From: Amoebophrya sp. A120
Taxonomy: Eukaryota > Sar > Dinophyceae > Syndiniales > Amoebophryaceae
Assembly (NCBI GenBank): GCA_905178155.1
Contig: CAJINV010000001.1
Span: forward strand, 1,371,363-1,435,362
DNA: 64,000 nt
Reading direction: 5' to 3'
The position numbers and the translations under genes were made by a program. Position 1 is the stretch's first letter, and each line of letters opens with the position of its first letter. Positions 44,057-55,900 of the stretch are shown one piece after another. The notes under the pieces were generated by a model. The model was given only the letters and a program-made list of their open reading frames with translations. It did not search any database and had not been told where the DNA came from.

Positions 44057-44741
44057 CGGGGCATTGGTGGCTCCACGACCAAGGTGGAGAAGTAATGTTC
44101 TTATGTATTCCCGACCGGAAGAGAGCGAGGAAGTTGTCCAGGAAGGCGCCAACGCCGAAGAAGCAGCACTAGTTGCTGTTGAACCCAACAACTAAACCCT
44201 TTCTCTTTACAACCCTTTACATTTACTGGGTAACATTCATCATCATCATCATTTTTATCTTGTGTCTGCATAAAACATCTACATCATCGAGCTTCAGCTG
44301 ATTGAGTGGGTGGTCAATTTGTGAATAATTCATTGTGTATGTGGATGTGCTATGTATGAATCTTGTTGAGAATGAGAATAATAAGTCTGACTATGTCTGC
44401 CTGCCGGCTAGGACGCCATTGATTTATTGATTTTTAAGTATTAGAAATTAAGCTTCGACGTCTTCGCGTCTTCCCCTCCACTTGAAGAATTCCGTGCGTC
44501 CGTGTTCGTCTTCACGTCAAAAATGTTCGACTCCATCCGCGAGTGTTTGACTCGATTCGCAGCGATATCTATTTCGTTCATATCGTCCATCGCTTGGATG
44601 TTATCACATGAAGTGGTGTGTGAGCAACGAGGAGAGCAGAGATGAATTCAGGGGGTAGATACTTAGCTTCTTTTTATCTAGAGTACCAAGGGGGGAAGAA
44701 AAAGAATACCAAAGGAGGGAAGTATATAGTTAGAAAATTTA
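44057..44741. other. Intergenic region after the phosphatase gene
   Basis: No supported gene. Contains a short CAT repeat (about 44231-44246) and A/T-rich sequence. Confidence 0.5.
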
Positions 44742-47387
44742 TTGGTGGAAAATAAAGAATGCCATCGCGAACCTGATTCGCGAGCCTCGACGAGCTGTAC
44801 CTCCGGGGACGCCGGCCGCGGCATAATCGATCTTCAGCACGAAGGACTACGAGGTGGGGGATCACGACCCACCAGCACGAGGACGATAGTCGCTTCCGTC
44901 CTCGGGTATTCTTCTATCCTGGCGAAGCTGCTGCTGCTGCAAATTTTCGCCGGTTTTGCGTCGCTCGGTGCTTTCTTTCTCATCTTCGCGCAGGATTTCC
45001 TTGTCGCGCCACTGGTCACGGGACTCGAGAACGTGGTGGTGAAACACGACGTATCAAATGTAAAAATGTCTGGGTCTGGAAGAGTGAGCGATTTGTCACG
45101 CAGCTTTTCCATGACCCATGAGGTCTGGAATGCAGGACCTAGCATGACAGATTCTGCGCGATCTCTCTCATGCTTATCCTGCATGAGAAACTCCCTCCCG
45201 ACTTGGTCAAAACTGGACGACTTTTGGTAATCATGCAACACAGATTCGTGCTTGCTTCAGATTTAGCATGACAAGTTGCATTCTTCCAGACCCAGACATT
45301 TTTACATTTGATACGACGCCGGAGTGCGAAGAGGATGCCGCCGCTACCGACGTGGACTACACCGACGAGGCCGCGGCCGCACTGGGCCGAAGCAAAAATA
45401 CGTTCGAAACCGCAACTCCCTCCGCGTTCCAGGTGAAGCAAAAGCAAGCGATTGCAGCAGATGATGAGATGAAAACTACTACCTCCTCCGCTGTTTCTGT
45501 TCCCTCGAAAAATACCAAACATCGCCCCTCGGTGCCGCCAGTGGGCTTTTTTCAGCTGTCCGCGCCGGGCGATGATCCGCAATTTGTCGAGGATCTGGGC
45601 ATGTACGGACAGTACGAACGGCGCCTGTCGACGCAGGTGGCGAACGCCACCAAGTGGGGGCACATCAAGCAGGCCACCACGGCGGCCGCAAAGGACGATG
45701 ATACGCAATTTGTCGAGGATCTGGGCATCTACGCACAGTACGAACGGCGCCTGTCGACGCAGGTGGCGAACGCCACCCACTGGAAGGACGTCAAGGTCAC
45801 TTTCGATGATCCGCAATTTGTCGAGGATCTGAGCAACTACACCAAGTACGAGCAGCGCCTGTCGACGCAGGTGGCGAACGCCACCAAGTGGGAGCACATC
45901 AAGGCCACCATGGCGGCCGCCCCAGACATGCCCCCAAAGCTTGTGTTGAAGTTCGTGGAGTCCGACCACACGCCGGATTTGCTGCTGACGAAGGCCGAGC
46001 TGCCCGCTGCCTGGCAAAGCATGTTCAACTCGACGGAGCTCGCGGAGGCGGGTGTGGGTGTGACCCCGTCCTGCTTCGGAACCTGCTGTTCGGCCGCGTA
46101 TCAAATGCAAAAATGTCTGCGTCTGGAAGAGTGCCAGACTTGTCACGCAGATTTTCCATGACCCATGACGCCTGTAATGCATAACCTGGCATCACAGATT
46201 TTTACCAGCCTTTCTGATGCCTATCCCGCATGAGAAACGCCCTCTCCATATAGTACAAACTTGACCCCTCTTGCTGATCATGCAGATAGAATGCAGAGAC
46301 AGTATCACAAGGTGCAATCTTCCAGACCCAGACATATTTGCGTTTGATACCGCGTACCAGACCACGACGACGTCGGGCGAGGACAAGTCTGCACTCTTCG
46401 ACCGACCGTGGTATCAATTGCAAATATGTCTGGGTCTGGAACTAGAGTGCAAACTTGTAATGCAGGTTTTCCATGACCCACGAGGTCTGGAGTGCGGGAC
46501 CTAGCGTGCCAGGCTCTGTGAGCTCTCTATCATGCCTACCCTGCACGAGAAACTCCCTCCCAACTTAGTCGAAAGTGGACAGCTTTTGGCACTCATGCAA
46601 CAGAGATTTCATCCCCCAAGGCAGCGGGATTTCATCCCCCAAGGCAGCGATAGTGGTTGACGAGGGGTTCAAAGACTCATGCAACACAGATTTTTGCATG
46701 ATTCAGATTTAGCAAAATGACGAGCTGCAATCTTCCAGACCCAGACAACATATTTGCAGTTGATACGCAGGACGAAGAGACGACATCCAGCGACGTGGAA
46801 GACGAAGACGCGTGGCGTATCCTGTGTAAAAACGTCCCCACCCCAGAGTCAAGATGGGAAATCTGCTAGACAAATCAGCCAACTTTGGCTGTTGCTCATG
46901 ACAAGTCTGGCCTCGTGGTGTAATCCTGATCAGCTTGCTCAGCGGCATCACAGATCTCGCGCATTATGCTGATTGGAGCAATAGAAATCTGAAAACACGA
47001 CGAGAAATAAACGCTTGCCATAGGGGTTCGCATCAGAAACATTTTCATCATGCAGCCTTGCATTAGAAATATGGTGTGGGGACGTTTTTACATAGGATAT
47101 GGCAGTTTGGGATCGCGTTGAAAATATCCTGTGCAAAAGTATCGTACTCGTAGTAATTGCAGCCATGCATTGCAAATTTTTTTCCAAAGGTAAATTTTCT
47201 TTCTTATGCTGAGGGAATTTGTGATGCACTTATACGAGTGCGATACCTTTGCAATGCATAGAAAAAGCGCAAGCATGCTAAGCGGCCGAAGGAAAATCTG
47301 GCGGAGGCCGTGACGGCGACGGGATTATCTGTTTGGAACAGCCTGGCTAAGGCTTGCGGGTGCGAAGAACATCTTTACGGATTATAG
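44742..47387 (+). CDS. Putative membrane protein with three tandem repeats and an EF-hand-like motif
   Basis: Exons are about 44742-45051, 45319-46098, 46355-46411, 46771-46817, 47105-47124 and 47266-47387. From 45319 the joined frame is exactly 342 codons to TAG. The first exon encodes a strongly hydrophobic stretch (ILAKLLLLQIFAGFASLGAF) but has no in-frame ATG. Its frame fits the next exon only if both TSD copies at 45052-45318 are kept, so its reality or the start is doubtful. Exon 2 carries three copies of a unit reading QFVEDLGMYGQYERRLSTQV...NATKW (starting 45571, 45697 and 45805). After them comes KFVESDHTPDLLLTKAELPA, similar to the LLLDKAE loops of the EF-hand gene but without all the calcium ligands. 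The C-terminus is short and ends AKACGCEEHLYGL. The function is unknown. Confidence 0.65.
45052..45313 (+). mobile_element. Introner, family A
   Basis: TATCAAATGTAAAAATGT... / ...TTTTTACATTTGATA, 262 bp, exact TSD CGACG. It is the one case where deleting one TSD copy breaks the frame and keeping both restores it. Confidence 0.92.
45571..45901 (+). repeat. Three tandem coding repeats
   Basis: Units start at 45571, 45697 and 45805. Each contains CAATTTGTCGAGGATCTG and GCGCCTGTCGACGCAGGTGG nearly unchanged. Spacing is 126 then 108 bp because the linkers differ. Near identity at DNA level suggests recent expansion or gene conversion. Confidence 0.95.
46099..46349 (+). mobile_element. Introner, family A
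   Basis: TATCAAATGCAAAAATGT... / ...ATATTTGCGTTTGATA, 251 bp, exact TSD CCGCG. Excision reads CCSAA|YQTTTT. Confidence 0.94.
46412..46765 (+). mobile_element. Introner, family A, with internal duplication
   Basis: TATCAATTGCAAATATGT... / ...ATATTTGCAGTTGATA, 354 bp. TSD is degraded (CGTGG/CGCAG). An 18-bp stretch, ATTTCATCCCCCAAGGCA, is repeated in the core at about 46606 and 46629. Excision keeps the frame. Confidence 0.88.
46818..47099 (+). mobile_element. Introner, family B
   Basis: TATCCTGTGTAAAAACGT... / ...TTTTTACATAGGATA, 282 bp. TSD is TGGCG/TGGCA. Excision reads EDAWR|FGIALK. Confidence 0.92.
47125..47260 (+). mobile_element. Introner, family D
   Basis: TATCCTGTGCAAAAGTAT... / ...ATACCTTTGCAATGCATA, 136 bp, exact TSD GAAAA. 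The preceding exon is only 20 nt. Confidence 0.94.
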
Positions 47388-49748
47388 TTCTTGTAGAAAC
47401 TGGTAAAATCTAGCTCAGGGTGTTTGAGCAGGGTAAAGACGTGTAGTTATTTTCACGTCAGAGAGGCGACCGCACTTCTCTTTCCTAGTCGTAGTCGACG
47501 TGTGCCAGATTGCGAAAAGAAGAAAGATGAGCACACAACTTTAACTTTTGTCGTCCTGAGGAGATCCGAATTTTTTTTCCACCAAATCATGAAACTCTTC
47601 AAAAAGCTTCACGACAAGAACTCCAGTCTGTAGGCTGCAGGCGTGCGAAGATTATGTTCCATAATTGATTATGCTCAGCGTCAGCCTCAGCACACAAACG
47701 CAGCGTGCGTGCAGTTGTCCTGCGTCTTCGCTCTGGTTTTCATCGAAAATAAATAATCCGGTGAGAGCCTGGCTACCGCAAGGCGATGAGGAAGAATTCC
47801 GTGCGTCCGTGTTCGTCTGGTCGACTCGGTCCGCTTTGCAGCTGTACTTTATTCATCGCATTTGTAGTACTTCGCTATTCGTCAGCTCGAGCTAGTAGCC
47901 CCAGAACCTTCATATATCATCGTCGTCCGTGGAGATGAGAGTGAAAACTTGTTGGGGTCGTAGGATGTGTCGCAGAGGGTAAGTAGTAGTCGTGCTTTCC
48001 ATTATAATTTTAAGTTCAACTTGCATCTTCGTCACCGTTTTTAATTTCATCTACATCTTCGCAATTGATATAATCTTGCGTTGGAACCCTGGCATTCATA
48101 TTTCTGTTTGGGGGTCTGTGTCTTGTACTTAAAAAACCTGATGAAACAAAAATGTAGGAAAGGAGAAAGCAAGTTAGTTGTGTGGAACCATGTATCATGT
48201 TCACATCGAAGAAAAAAAAACTGCAAAGATGTTGTTTATGCCGACGAGCAAGTTCAAGGTGTACGAGCTACGGCTACTCCGCCTCGTCCGGTGCATGAGT
48301 CACGTTCGCCCTGGGCGCCAAGGTAGTGCCGTGCCTTCGTTCTATGCGGCCAATTCGAAATAATCAGACCTGTACGATGAAACTTCCCGCCCCTGGAGGG
48401 AAGGGAAGTCGTGATAAGGGCCTGGCGCCCAGATGCGCTACCAGAGGTAGACGCATCAATTCTCGCAAACTAAGCGGCAAAACGCCGCTGCTCCTGGTGA
48501 GTAATGTAGGGCGGCGCCTGCAATCCAGCGCGCGACCCCTCGCCCCTGGTGGGTGTTCTCTTCTTGAGGACGATCCCAGCTCTGGAAGCTGGAGCGCACT
48601 GCACTATGCTCCTGGCGAGTGAGACGGCGGAGGGCCGTCCGCGTGCTTGACCTGAGCAGCACAGCACCACACCGCGCCCGACCAGTCCGAGGCGGGCCCT
48701 TTAGTGTGCTGCCGCGTCGTGTGCAAATAGGCCCGGCATGGCGCGCCCCTCCCGGCGGCCTTGTGCCGTATTGGTGGAGGAGGCGCACCGTCGTAAGCCT
48801 TACCGCCTCACGTAGTGCGCAGCACGCAGCCGGCGGCACTTGCCGAAGATTGGCGAAAACGGTGGGGCCTGCGCTATTCTGGAAAGCCTAGCCTGGGCTG
48901 GCGCCCTCAACCCCCTGGCGGGGCCGCAAGAACGTTTGCGGGAGGCGGCGCAAGAGGCGGCGGAGGCTCCGCCTGCGTGACCCGCCGCCGCCACAGCTTG
49001 CGCCCTACGTTCTGCCCGTCCGGCAATTGCCGGATGTCCGTGGAGCCGCTCCGGAAGCGCAACTCCCTACGCACGTAGCGTAATTATTCTGTGTCAGTGC
49101 GCCCGGTGTGCACCCTCTGAATAATGCTGCTATAAGGAGCCAGTGCTCGTCGAAGCAGGGCAGCACAGCGCGCCCATTTCCCTTCATGCACGCTGCTCTC
49201 CTTCTGCTTCCACGACTTGAGGCCGTGTGTCGCGTTGCAGGGTTTTCGCACGTCCTGCTCCCACAGCCGTGCTGTCAGACGGATCATCGCAAGTATAGCC
49301 TGGTCAAAGAGCGAGCGCCGCATCTGTTTGAAACAAGAGCGGATCATATACATACATACATACATACATACATACCTGGACGATGAAACTGAAATATGAT
49401 AGCGTCCACCTCCTCAGACTCAGTTATGCATATGTTGCAGCCACCTAATACTTTTCAAATAAAGTTAGTTCTTGCGCTAGAAGTATAATAGCAGAAGAAC
49501 TCATTACTGCACGAAAACTGTAAAAAATAAACATACATACAGGCACGCGCGCAGTTGCGGAGCTGTGACCAGAATGTATGATGTTGCGGAGTTTGAACAA
49601 GAACGAGGCTTTTTCCAAGAAATCGTACGGTCATGCACGACGGTCACCAGCAGGTCCTGATCCTCTAAGGGCGTCATCCGTATCCGCGTCTCAAGCAAAA
49701 AACTGACGCGACCGGTTCTGGCAAGAAGACCAGCAGTGCAGCCTGGAG
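47388..49748. other. Gene-poor region with GC-rich repeat-like DNA
   Basis: 47388-48290 is A/T-rich without a supported gene. 48290-49090 is GC-rich and carries repeated words such as CTCCTGGTGAGT, CCCCTGGTGGGT and CTCCTGGCGAGT. It has overlapping open frames on both strands that look compositional. It could be a decayed transposon, but no reverse transcriptase or transposase motif is visible. Confidence 0.5.
49348..49376. repeat. CATA microsatellite
   Basis: About seven tandem CATA units. A simple tetranucleotide repeat. Confidence 0.95.
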
Positions 49749-50607
49749 GTGCAGTTTGATGCTGGGCCAGCGTTAATACATACATCAAGAAGTAATACTA
49801 ATACCTTTCACAACCGCAGCAGCTGGAGCTACTTCGTAGCTGAAATAGATTTGGTCGAACGGGAATCTTATCCACTGCAAATATCCACCCTGGATCATCA
49901 TGTCTGGAACACAGCAACTTGTCATGGAAAATCCGAACCATGCAAAAATCTGTGTTGCATGATTACCCAAAGCGTTCCATTTTCGACCAAGTTACGGCGA
50001 GGAGGTTTCTCATGCAGGATAGGCACCACGATAGAGTTAGAGATCGCACAGACTCTGTCGCGCTAGGTCCTGCATAACTCATCCAGACTTCACGATGGGT
50101 CATGGAAAACCTGCATGACAAATCGCGCATTCTTCCGATCCCAGACCACATATTTGCAATGCATAAGCCTGTACCTGCCAGCAGGTTGGGTGTCTACAAC
50201 GGACGCGACCGCCGCAGCTGGAATATGAGGATGCACATCATAGCTCCTCCTCCCCCTCATTTGTATTATGCAAAATACAACTAGACCCAGCACTTCTTGC
50301 GTTGAAGGACTCTCTGCATTATATATAACAAGCGTCGGTGGATCCTCAAACAGTACTACAATCGTCCATGTGCTGCACCAACTGTGTCATGCGGAAGCTG
50401 CATTGCTGCCGTTGCTTGTGTTGCAGTACTCATTCCCTTCAAATGAGTGGGTGGGGCAGTTCAGTTGTGCGCTCTCATATGGAAAAGAACAGGTCCAGAA
50501 TTGCTGATGGATTCGTGATGTTGTCTCTCTTGATTTTCAATTCCGATGTGGTTGTGAGACTGAGAATGAAGACACCCGTTCTACTAGCCGTTGGACGAGA
50601 TACATAA
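49749..50607 (+). CDS. Small gene or gene relic with two introners
   Basis: Possible exons are 49749-49868 (ending AEIDLVERES), about 50171-50235 (VPASRLGVYNGRDRRSW) and about 50478-50607 (MEKNRSRIADGFVM to VLLAVGRDT, stop TAA). The first joint is in frame. The second is ambiguous because the left end of the family G element has decayed. No ATG start is evident. The product is unrecognised. Confidence 0.35.
49869..50165 (+). mobile_element. Introner, family A, partly decayed
   Basis: TATCCACTGCAAATATCC... / ...CATATTTGCAATGCATA, 297 bp. The flanks AATCT/AGCCT are a degraded TSD. Confidence 0.75.
50236..50477 (+). mobile_element. Introner, family G, decayed left end
   Basis: ATAGCTCCTCCTCCCCCTC... 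/ ...TTGTGCGCTCTCATA. Internal ATTTGTATTATGCAAAATA and TTCAAATGAGTGGG match other family G cores. Confidence 0.7.
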
Positions 50608-52970
50608 GTACATGAAAAAGAAAAATGCAGAGTTGTGTACGTATATTACAAAAAATAAAAACAGTACATCAACTTCTACGGCGACGATCATCTACAACTG
50701 TGGTAGGCCCAACCACAGACATCCGTCAATTTTCACGTACTATTTGTTTTTGGTATCTGTAAAAATATTTATATAATGGATGTTGTTGCTGGTGCCCGCC
50801 GTGCAGCCTTCGTGTCCGTTTGCGCCAGTTCAGATTTGTTTCTTTAGAGATAGATTGTCGAGGATATCGCAGCAAACTCGCTTAAAGTACATTTCGTTCT
50901 CGATCTGCAGGTTCGTCTCAAACGTGAATCTTCTGGGGTGTTACGGCGCAAAGAAGTTGGTTTTCGAGATAACACCGAGCGGGAAAATATGTATTGCGAA
51001 TTATGTGGCCTCTTTTTCTGGAAGATCGCTACATTTGTCATGCATGCAGGTAGATGAGTTGTCGTATAGGATGAATTGCACCCAAATACGTATTAAGAAT
51101 CCAGCAGACCTTACATCGTATCGTATTACGAAACCACGAAAAAAGCGAGGAAAGCATTTCAGCAGCTAATTTCTTCAAAAGCGAAAACGGCGGACCTTGT
51201 GCCGTATTTGCGCAAAAACGGAGGCAATAGCAGAGCAGCTGAATTGTCACAAAGCGAAGCAATTCAGCGCAGAAAGACAAAGCAGCCTATCTCGGTCGAT
51301 CGGGCATATACGGCGTATTTCCCGGCAAAAGCCATTGACAAGTTTTACAGGCGCCTTCGATAGAAGCGCTCGCCTACCAAGGCCGGTAACGCGGGAAGCC
51401 TGCGCCTGCGCGGGCGCTAGGCCTGTGGCGCGACGGGCCGTGTGCGTGCGTGCCGAGGTTTTCCGCATAGCAGTAGCACTGCTTTAAAGCAAAACCGAAA
51501 ATAGGCAGCGCGCGCGCCCTAATTTCGCAGGCACGGCAGCATGCGAAAAAGGGCCCGGGGGGGGGGCGGGGGGGGGAGGCCGCGCGCAAGCGTTATGGGT
51601 TACGCCAGGCGCGAGGCGTGCCGAAGTAGTTAGACCGGGAGGCTTGCGGCAATTTGCTCGGAACGCTGCCCCGTCACACGCGCAACCATGGGCATGGTCC
51701 ATGCCCAGGGCCCGGGAGAGCATTCCTCGGCAGGACCCCCGCGAACTGGCTGCGGTAGAACGCAGCACGTGCAGCTTTTTACCCGTTGCGCCATGCTTTG
51801 GGCCCCGAACAATCAAGCCTGCGCGGATCACATGATAATCACGTCCGTAGTCACGTGATAATCACATGATTTTTGCGGTCCATAAGCCATCTTGAGTTGT
51901 TTTCATCACGTGATAATCACATGACTATCACGCGATGACAACCCCGGAAAGGCGACTGCTAAAGTTGCAAGATATGACGCGCCCCCCGTCATACGTCAAA
52001 CCCAAAGCGGCGAAACAGTAAGGATTCACGAAGAAAACGGAGCAAAGACGAAAGTCGAACGCATGAGCTATATTGTAACAATTCAGATCGCGCCAGGAAC
52101 TGCGCAAAAAAAAGTCAAAAAAGCAACTCAGCATAGGACAACTCAGATTACTGCATGCATGTCTAACATGACTCGAGAATCAATCTGTGATGCATGGGCG
52201 CGAAGATGTACTTCTATCTGTCATTCCAAAGAAGCAAAGCCTGTCTGTCATTCGGAATACGCAACCCAGGAGCTCAAAAATTTGTCATGTTTGGCTGCGC
52301 GTTGCAGCGTGCCTATCATTCATATATCATTTTTAGCATTGCAACTTTCCAGACCCAGACATATTCGCAATGCATATTAGAAAATGGAAAACCGGCTTGA
52401 CTTGTTCACCGTGGTCACGGACCGCTTATGTACTGCAAAGGTACTATCGCACTCGTACAAATTGCAATCATGCAAGACAAATCTGGTTTCCTACTGGAAT
52501 CTGCATAAGAAATTGCAACTTTCCTCTTGAGAAAATTTGTAATGCGAAACATACAAGTTATTGGGTAAAAAAATCATGCATACATGGACAGATGATAGCC
52601 GAGGTGGTGCTCATACTGTTCGCGGCCTATTACATAGCCCAGGAGCTGTCCGAGTTTACTAGTATCAGAAAAACGGAGAAGTGTATGCAGGTAAGGAGGG
52701 GAGTTCTTTTACTCTTGTGTGGTAAAATTATAGATGCTGTGTGATGTTGAAAAGCAAAGAAAAAGCGAAAAAAAATGCTGTGTGATGAAAATAGAACCAA
52801 TTCCCCACAATAGAACCAATTCCCTTTCCCCACCCACGTCGACCTTGACCACGGGATGTTGATTCTTGGCTCTGTTCCAAAAACTCATGCTGAAAGCCTT
52901 TCAGCATGGGGTAACTAAGGAAAGGCACCCCATGTCCATGTGAAAAAAAAAACAGGACGGCTGGATCATA
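50608..52970. other. Gene-poor region with decayed introner arms
   Basis: 50987-51046 resembles a mutated family A left arm (TATGTATTGCGAATTATG, then ATTTGTCATGC). 52345-52374 is a clear family A right arm (TTCCAGACCCAGACATATTC) whose left arm is gone. 52425-52480 resembles a family D left arm. 51370-51700 is GC-rich. No intact gene is supported. Confidence 0.55.
51836..51936. repeat. Cluster of palindromic TCACGTGATAATCACATGA-type words
   Basis: CACATGATAATCACG, CACGTGATAATCACATGA (twice) and CACATGACTATCACGCGATG occur within about 100 bp. Each contains the palindromes CACGTG or TCATGTGA-like halves. Confidence 0.85.
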
Positions 52971-55900
52971 ATGGATTGCCCGAATTTGTTGATATTGCTC
53001 CTCGTTTATTACGCAATCACGACGCGCGTCCGGGCCTTCAGCGCAGCCGGCGGGTCGGTGAGCACGGACAGCGCCAATCTTCAGGCGATTCTGTGCGACT
53101 CCACGACATCAAAAATAGCCTACTATGTCAAGGAGATGCAGCGGAGTTGGAACGCTTCCAGCGCCGTGTTGGTTTGGTGGCTGAAAGCGGTGAAGAAACA
53201 TGTGACCATATCCTGTGTAAAAACGTCCCCACACCAGAGTTCCACATGGGAAATCTGCTAAACAAATCCCAGAGCTTTGGTTGTTTGGCATGACAAATTT
53301 GGACGCGTAGTGTAGTGCTGTTTGAGCTAGTTCAGCAGCATTACAGATCTAGTAGCTCATGCTGATTGGAGCATGACAAATTTCAAAACCGCATTAGAAA
53401 ATGCTTATCATGGGGCTCCGCATGAGAAACATTTTAAGCATGCAGAGTTGCATGACAACTATGGTGTGGGGACGTTTTTACACAGGATAGACCATCGCGA
53501 TGAACACGACACTGAAGTTGTACAACCGGGGCAACTATGAATTGCAAAAGCATCGTACTCGTATAAATGCATTACAGATTTCCTCAGCATGAGAGAAAAA
53601 AACTGTAATGCAGATTTGCCTTGGGAACAAGATTTGTAATGCAAGCCTTGCATTTATACGAGTGCGATACTTTTGCACAGGATAGCAACAAGCTCTTCAT
53701 CTCGTTCTTCGTCATCTTTCCGTCGATCTTCCCATCATGCGGAAAAAAGCATCAAGCTGACAAACCTCGTGTTCGTACGACGGGGAAGATCGGGCCTGAC
53801 AAGAACTCCCGGCCGCCGCACCGTGGTGGGCCGCTACGAAATAGCTGCTGCCCGCGGCAGCGTTTTTATTTCTGCATCATGACGGGTTGGCTGTTTAGCG
53901 ACTGCTACGTCTCTATCAAATGCAAAAACTATGTCGGGGTCTGGAGGGATGCAAACTTGTCATGCTAGATCTGAAGGATGCAAAAAATCTGTGTTGCGCG
54001 ACTACCAACAGCCGTCCTTTTTTACCAAGTTGAGAGGGAATTTCTCATGCAGGATAGGCATGATAGAGATCTCGCAGAATTTGTCGTGCTAGTAGGCTTT
54101 CGCTGCATAATTCCGGACGCGGACCTCATGGGTCATCGAAAACCTGCATGACAAACAAGGTCCACGCGTGGGGACAGGGTCCCCGCGCTGGGGCCTTGTG
54201 CCCATCCCCAGTGGCCGCGCTAGGTAGGGGAAGGGTGTTCGGCATCGGGGCGGAGAGCGTCCGCTCCTCGCCTCACACCAGGCGCGCGCATAGTGGCTTA
54301 GTGCGCGAAGCACTAGTGGGGGGAGGGTGTTCGGCATCGGGACAGACAGCGCGCGCCCCTCGCCTCACACCAGGCGCGCGCGTGGTGGCTCAGTGCGCGA
54401 GGCGCTAGTGGGGGAGGGGTGTTCACTTGTCGCGGCCACCTGTCCGTCGTGGCCACCTGTCCGTCGTGGCCACCTGTCGCCGGGGGTATGCGTTACCAGA
54501 GCCCGGAAGGAGCCAAGCAATGTAGATATTGATCTGGCAACATCCTTCCAGACCCAGACATATTTGCACTCGATAGTCTGTTCCGGCGGTACAACTTCAA
54601 GTACGACAGAGCAAGAGGAGCAGCGACTCGTTGAAAATGAGAAGAAGTACAACCTCCATATTGTGAGGAAAAATTCCCCCTCTCCACCATATCGGACAGG
54701 AAATTTGTGATGTTGGATTTGCGTAAGTACACAAATCGGTTTGTACTGCTAGAAGGGCAAGAGACGCAGTTGTGGCCTTATTTGCAGAAGATTTGTCATG
54801 CTGTTTCCCACTTCCAGAAGCCTCGTTTCATGCTGAAGATGCAAGGCCTTTCCACGCCAACCAGCACTACAGTCCGCATCTCTTGTTCCCTTCTTGCGTG
54901 ACAACATGATTTGTGGTCACAAATCAGCATCACAAAAATCCAGTTTGAGTACTATCTGGTGAGGGGATTTTTCATTTTGATACTGCAGCAGCCACAACTA
55001 CAACACGGTCGTGCCCCATTCGCGCCAACCACTCTCTCTGGCCGCTGGAACGGAACGACAGAACAAACAGTCGGCGTCGTAGTTACCGAGCACGCCGAGC
55101 CGGTCTATGAAGAGGATGTCGACACCGAGACCGACGTCTCGTCTCTGCTCGAAATGACTTATGACGTTGACGCACCAGCACGTGTACAAGAACTTCCCAC
55201 GAAAGCTACAGCAAGCAGGACGTCGCGAGGAGGCAGCTTCACGGCTTTCAATGAAGTAGATCTGCGCGACAGTGGCCACGGCGTTCTAGACGATGAAGAG
55301 GCAATATTATTGCCTCTTCATTATAAAACACCGACGAGGTGGTCGTATCCTGTGCAAAACAAGCATCGTATCGTGCTCGTACTCCTACCACTCACAGTCC
55401 TGCGTGACCACAAGTCTCCCTTTCATAAAGGTAAATCAGCATTATTCAACTTGAATATAGGTAATTTGTGATGCAGTGTATACAACTAGTGCGATTTTTG
55501 CATAAATGATGATTGCGATGCTTGTTTTGCAATGCATACGAGGACGCGGCCGGGGCCGAGGCCCGCAACTTCTTGCCGGGCCCGGAACAAATCAGTTTGG
55601 CGATGAACATCAACCAGGAGCGTGCCGACCTGCCGCTAGTAGGGGGACCAAAAAACGAGACAACGAGTCTGTTGGAAAAATTTGGGACCGAGACGTCGAC
55701 GGGAACCTCCACAGCGAAATTTTTTTTGGAAAAATTTGGGACCGAGACGTCGACGGGAACCTCCACAGCGAAATTCGGGAAATTCCAGCAGGAGGAAATG
55801 GAACACGAACAGCAGCAGCGGTTTATTACCATGAAAAGTGCCCCCTCCACCCTGGAAGTTGCAAAATAAATTTGTGATGCAAAGTTTCATCCAAATCCGG

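Noticed and set aside
45139-46182. A 347-codon minus-strand frame
   Set aside because: It reads antisense through an introner and the tandem repeats. The plus strand has the sensible repeats and continues through four more joints.
48290-49090. GC-rich region as a possible rRNA or tRNA cluster
   Set aside because: No conserved rRNA core words and no tRNA-like B box in a foldable context were recognised. It looks like repeat DNA.
50780-51169. A 129-codon open frame
   Set aside because: Part of it translates a decayed family A introner arm (around 50987-51046), so the frame is probably accidental.
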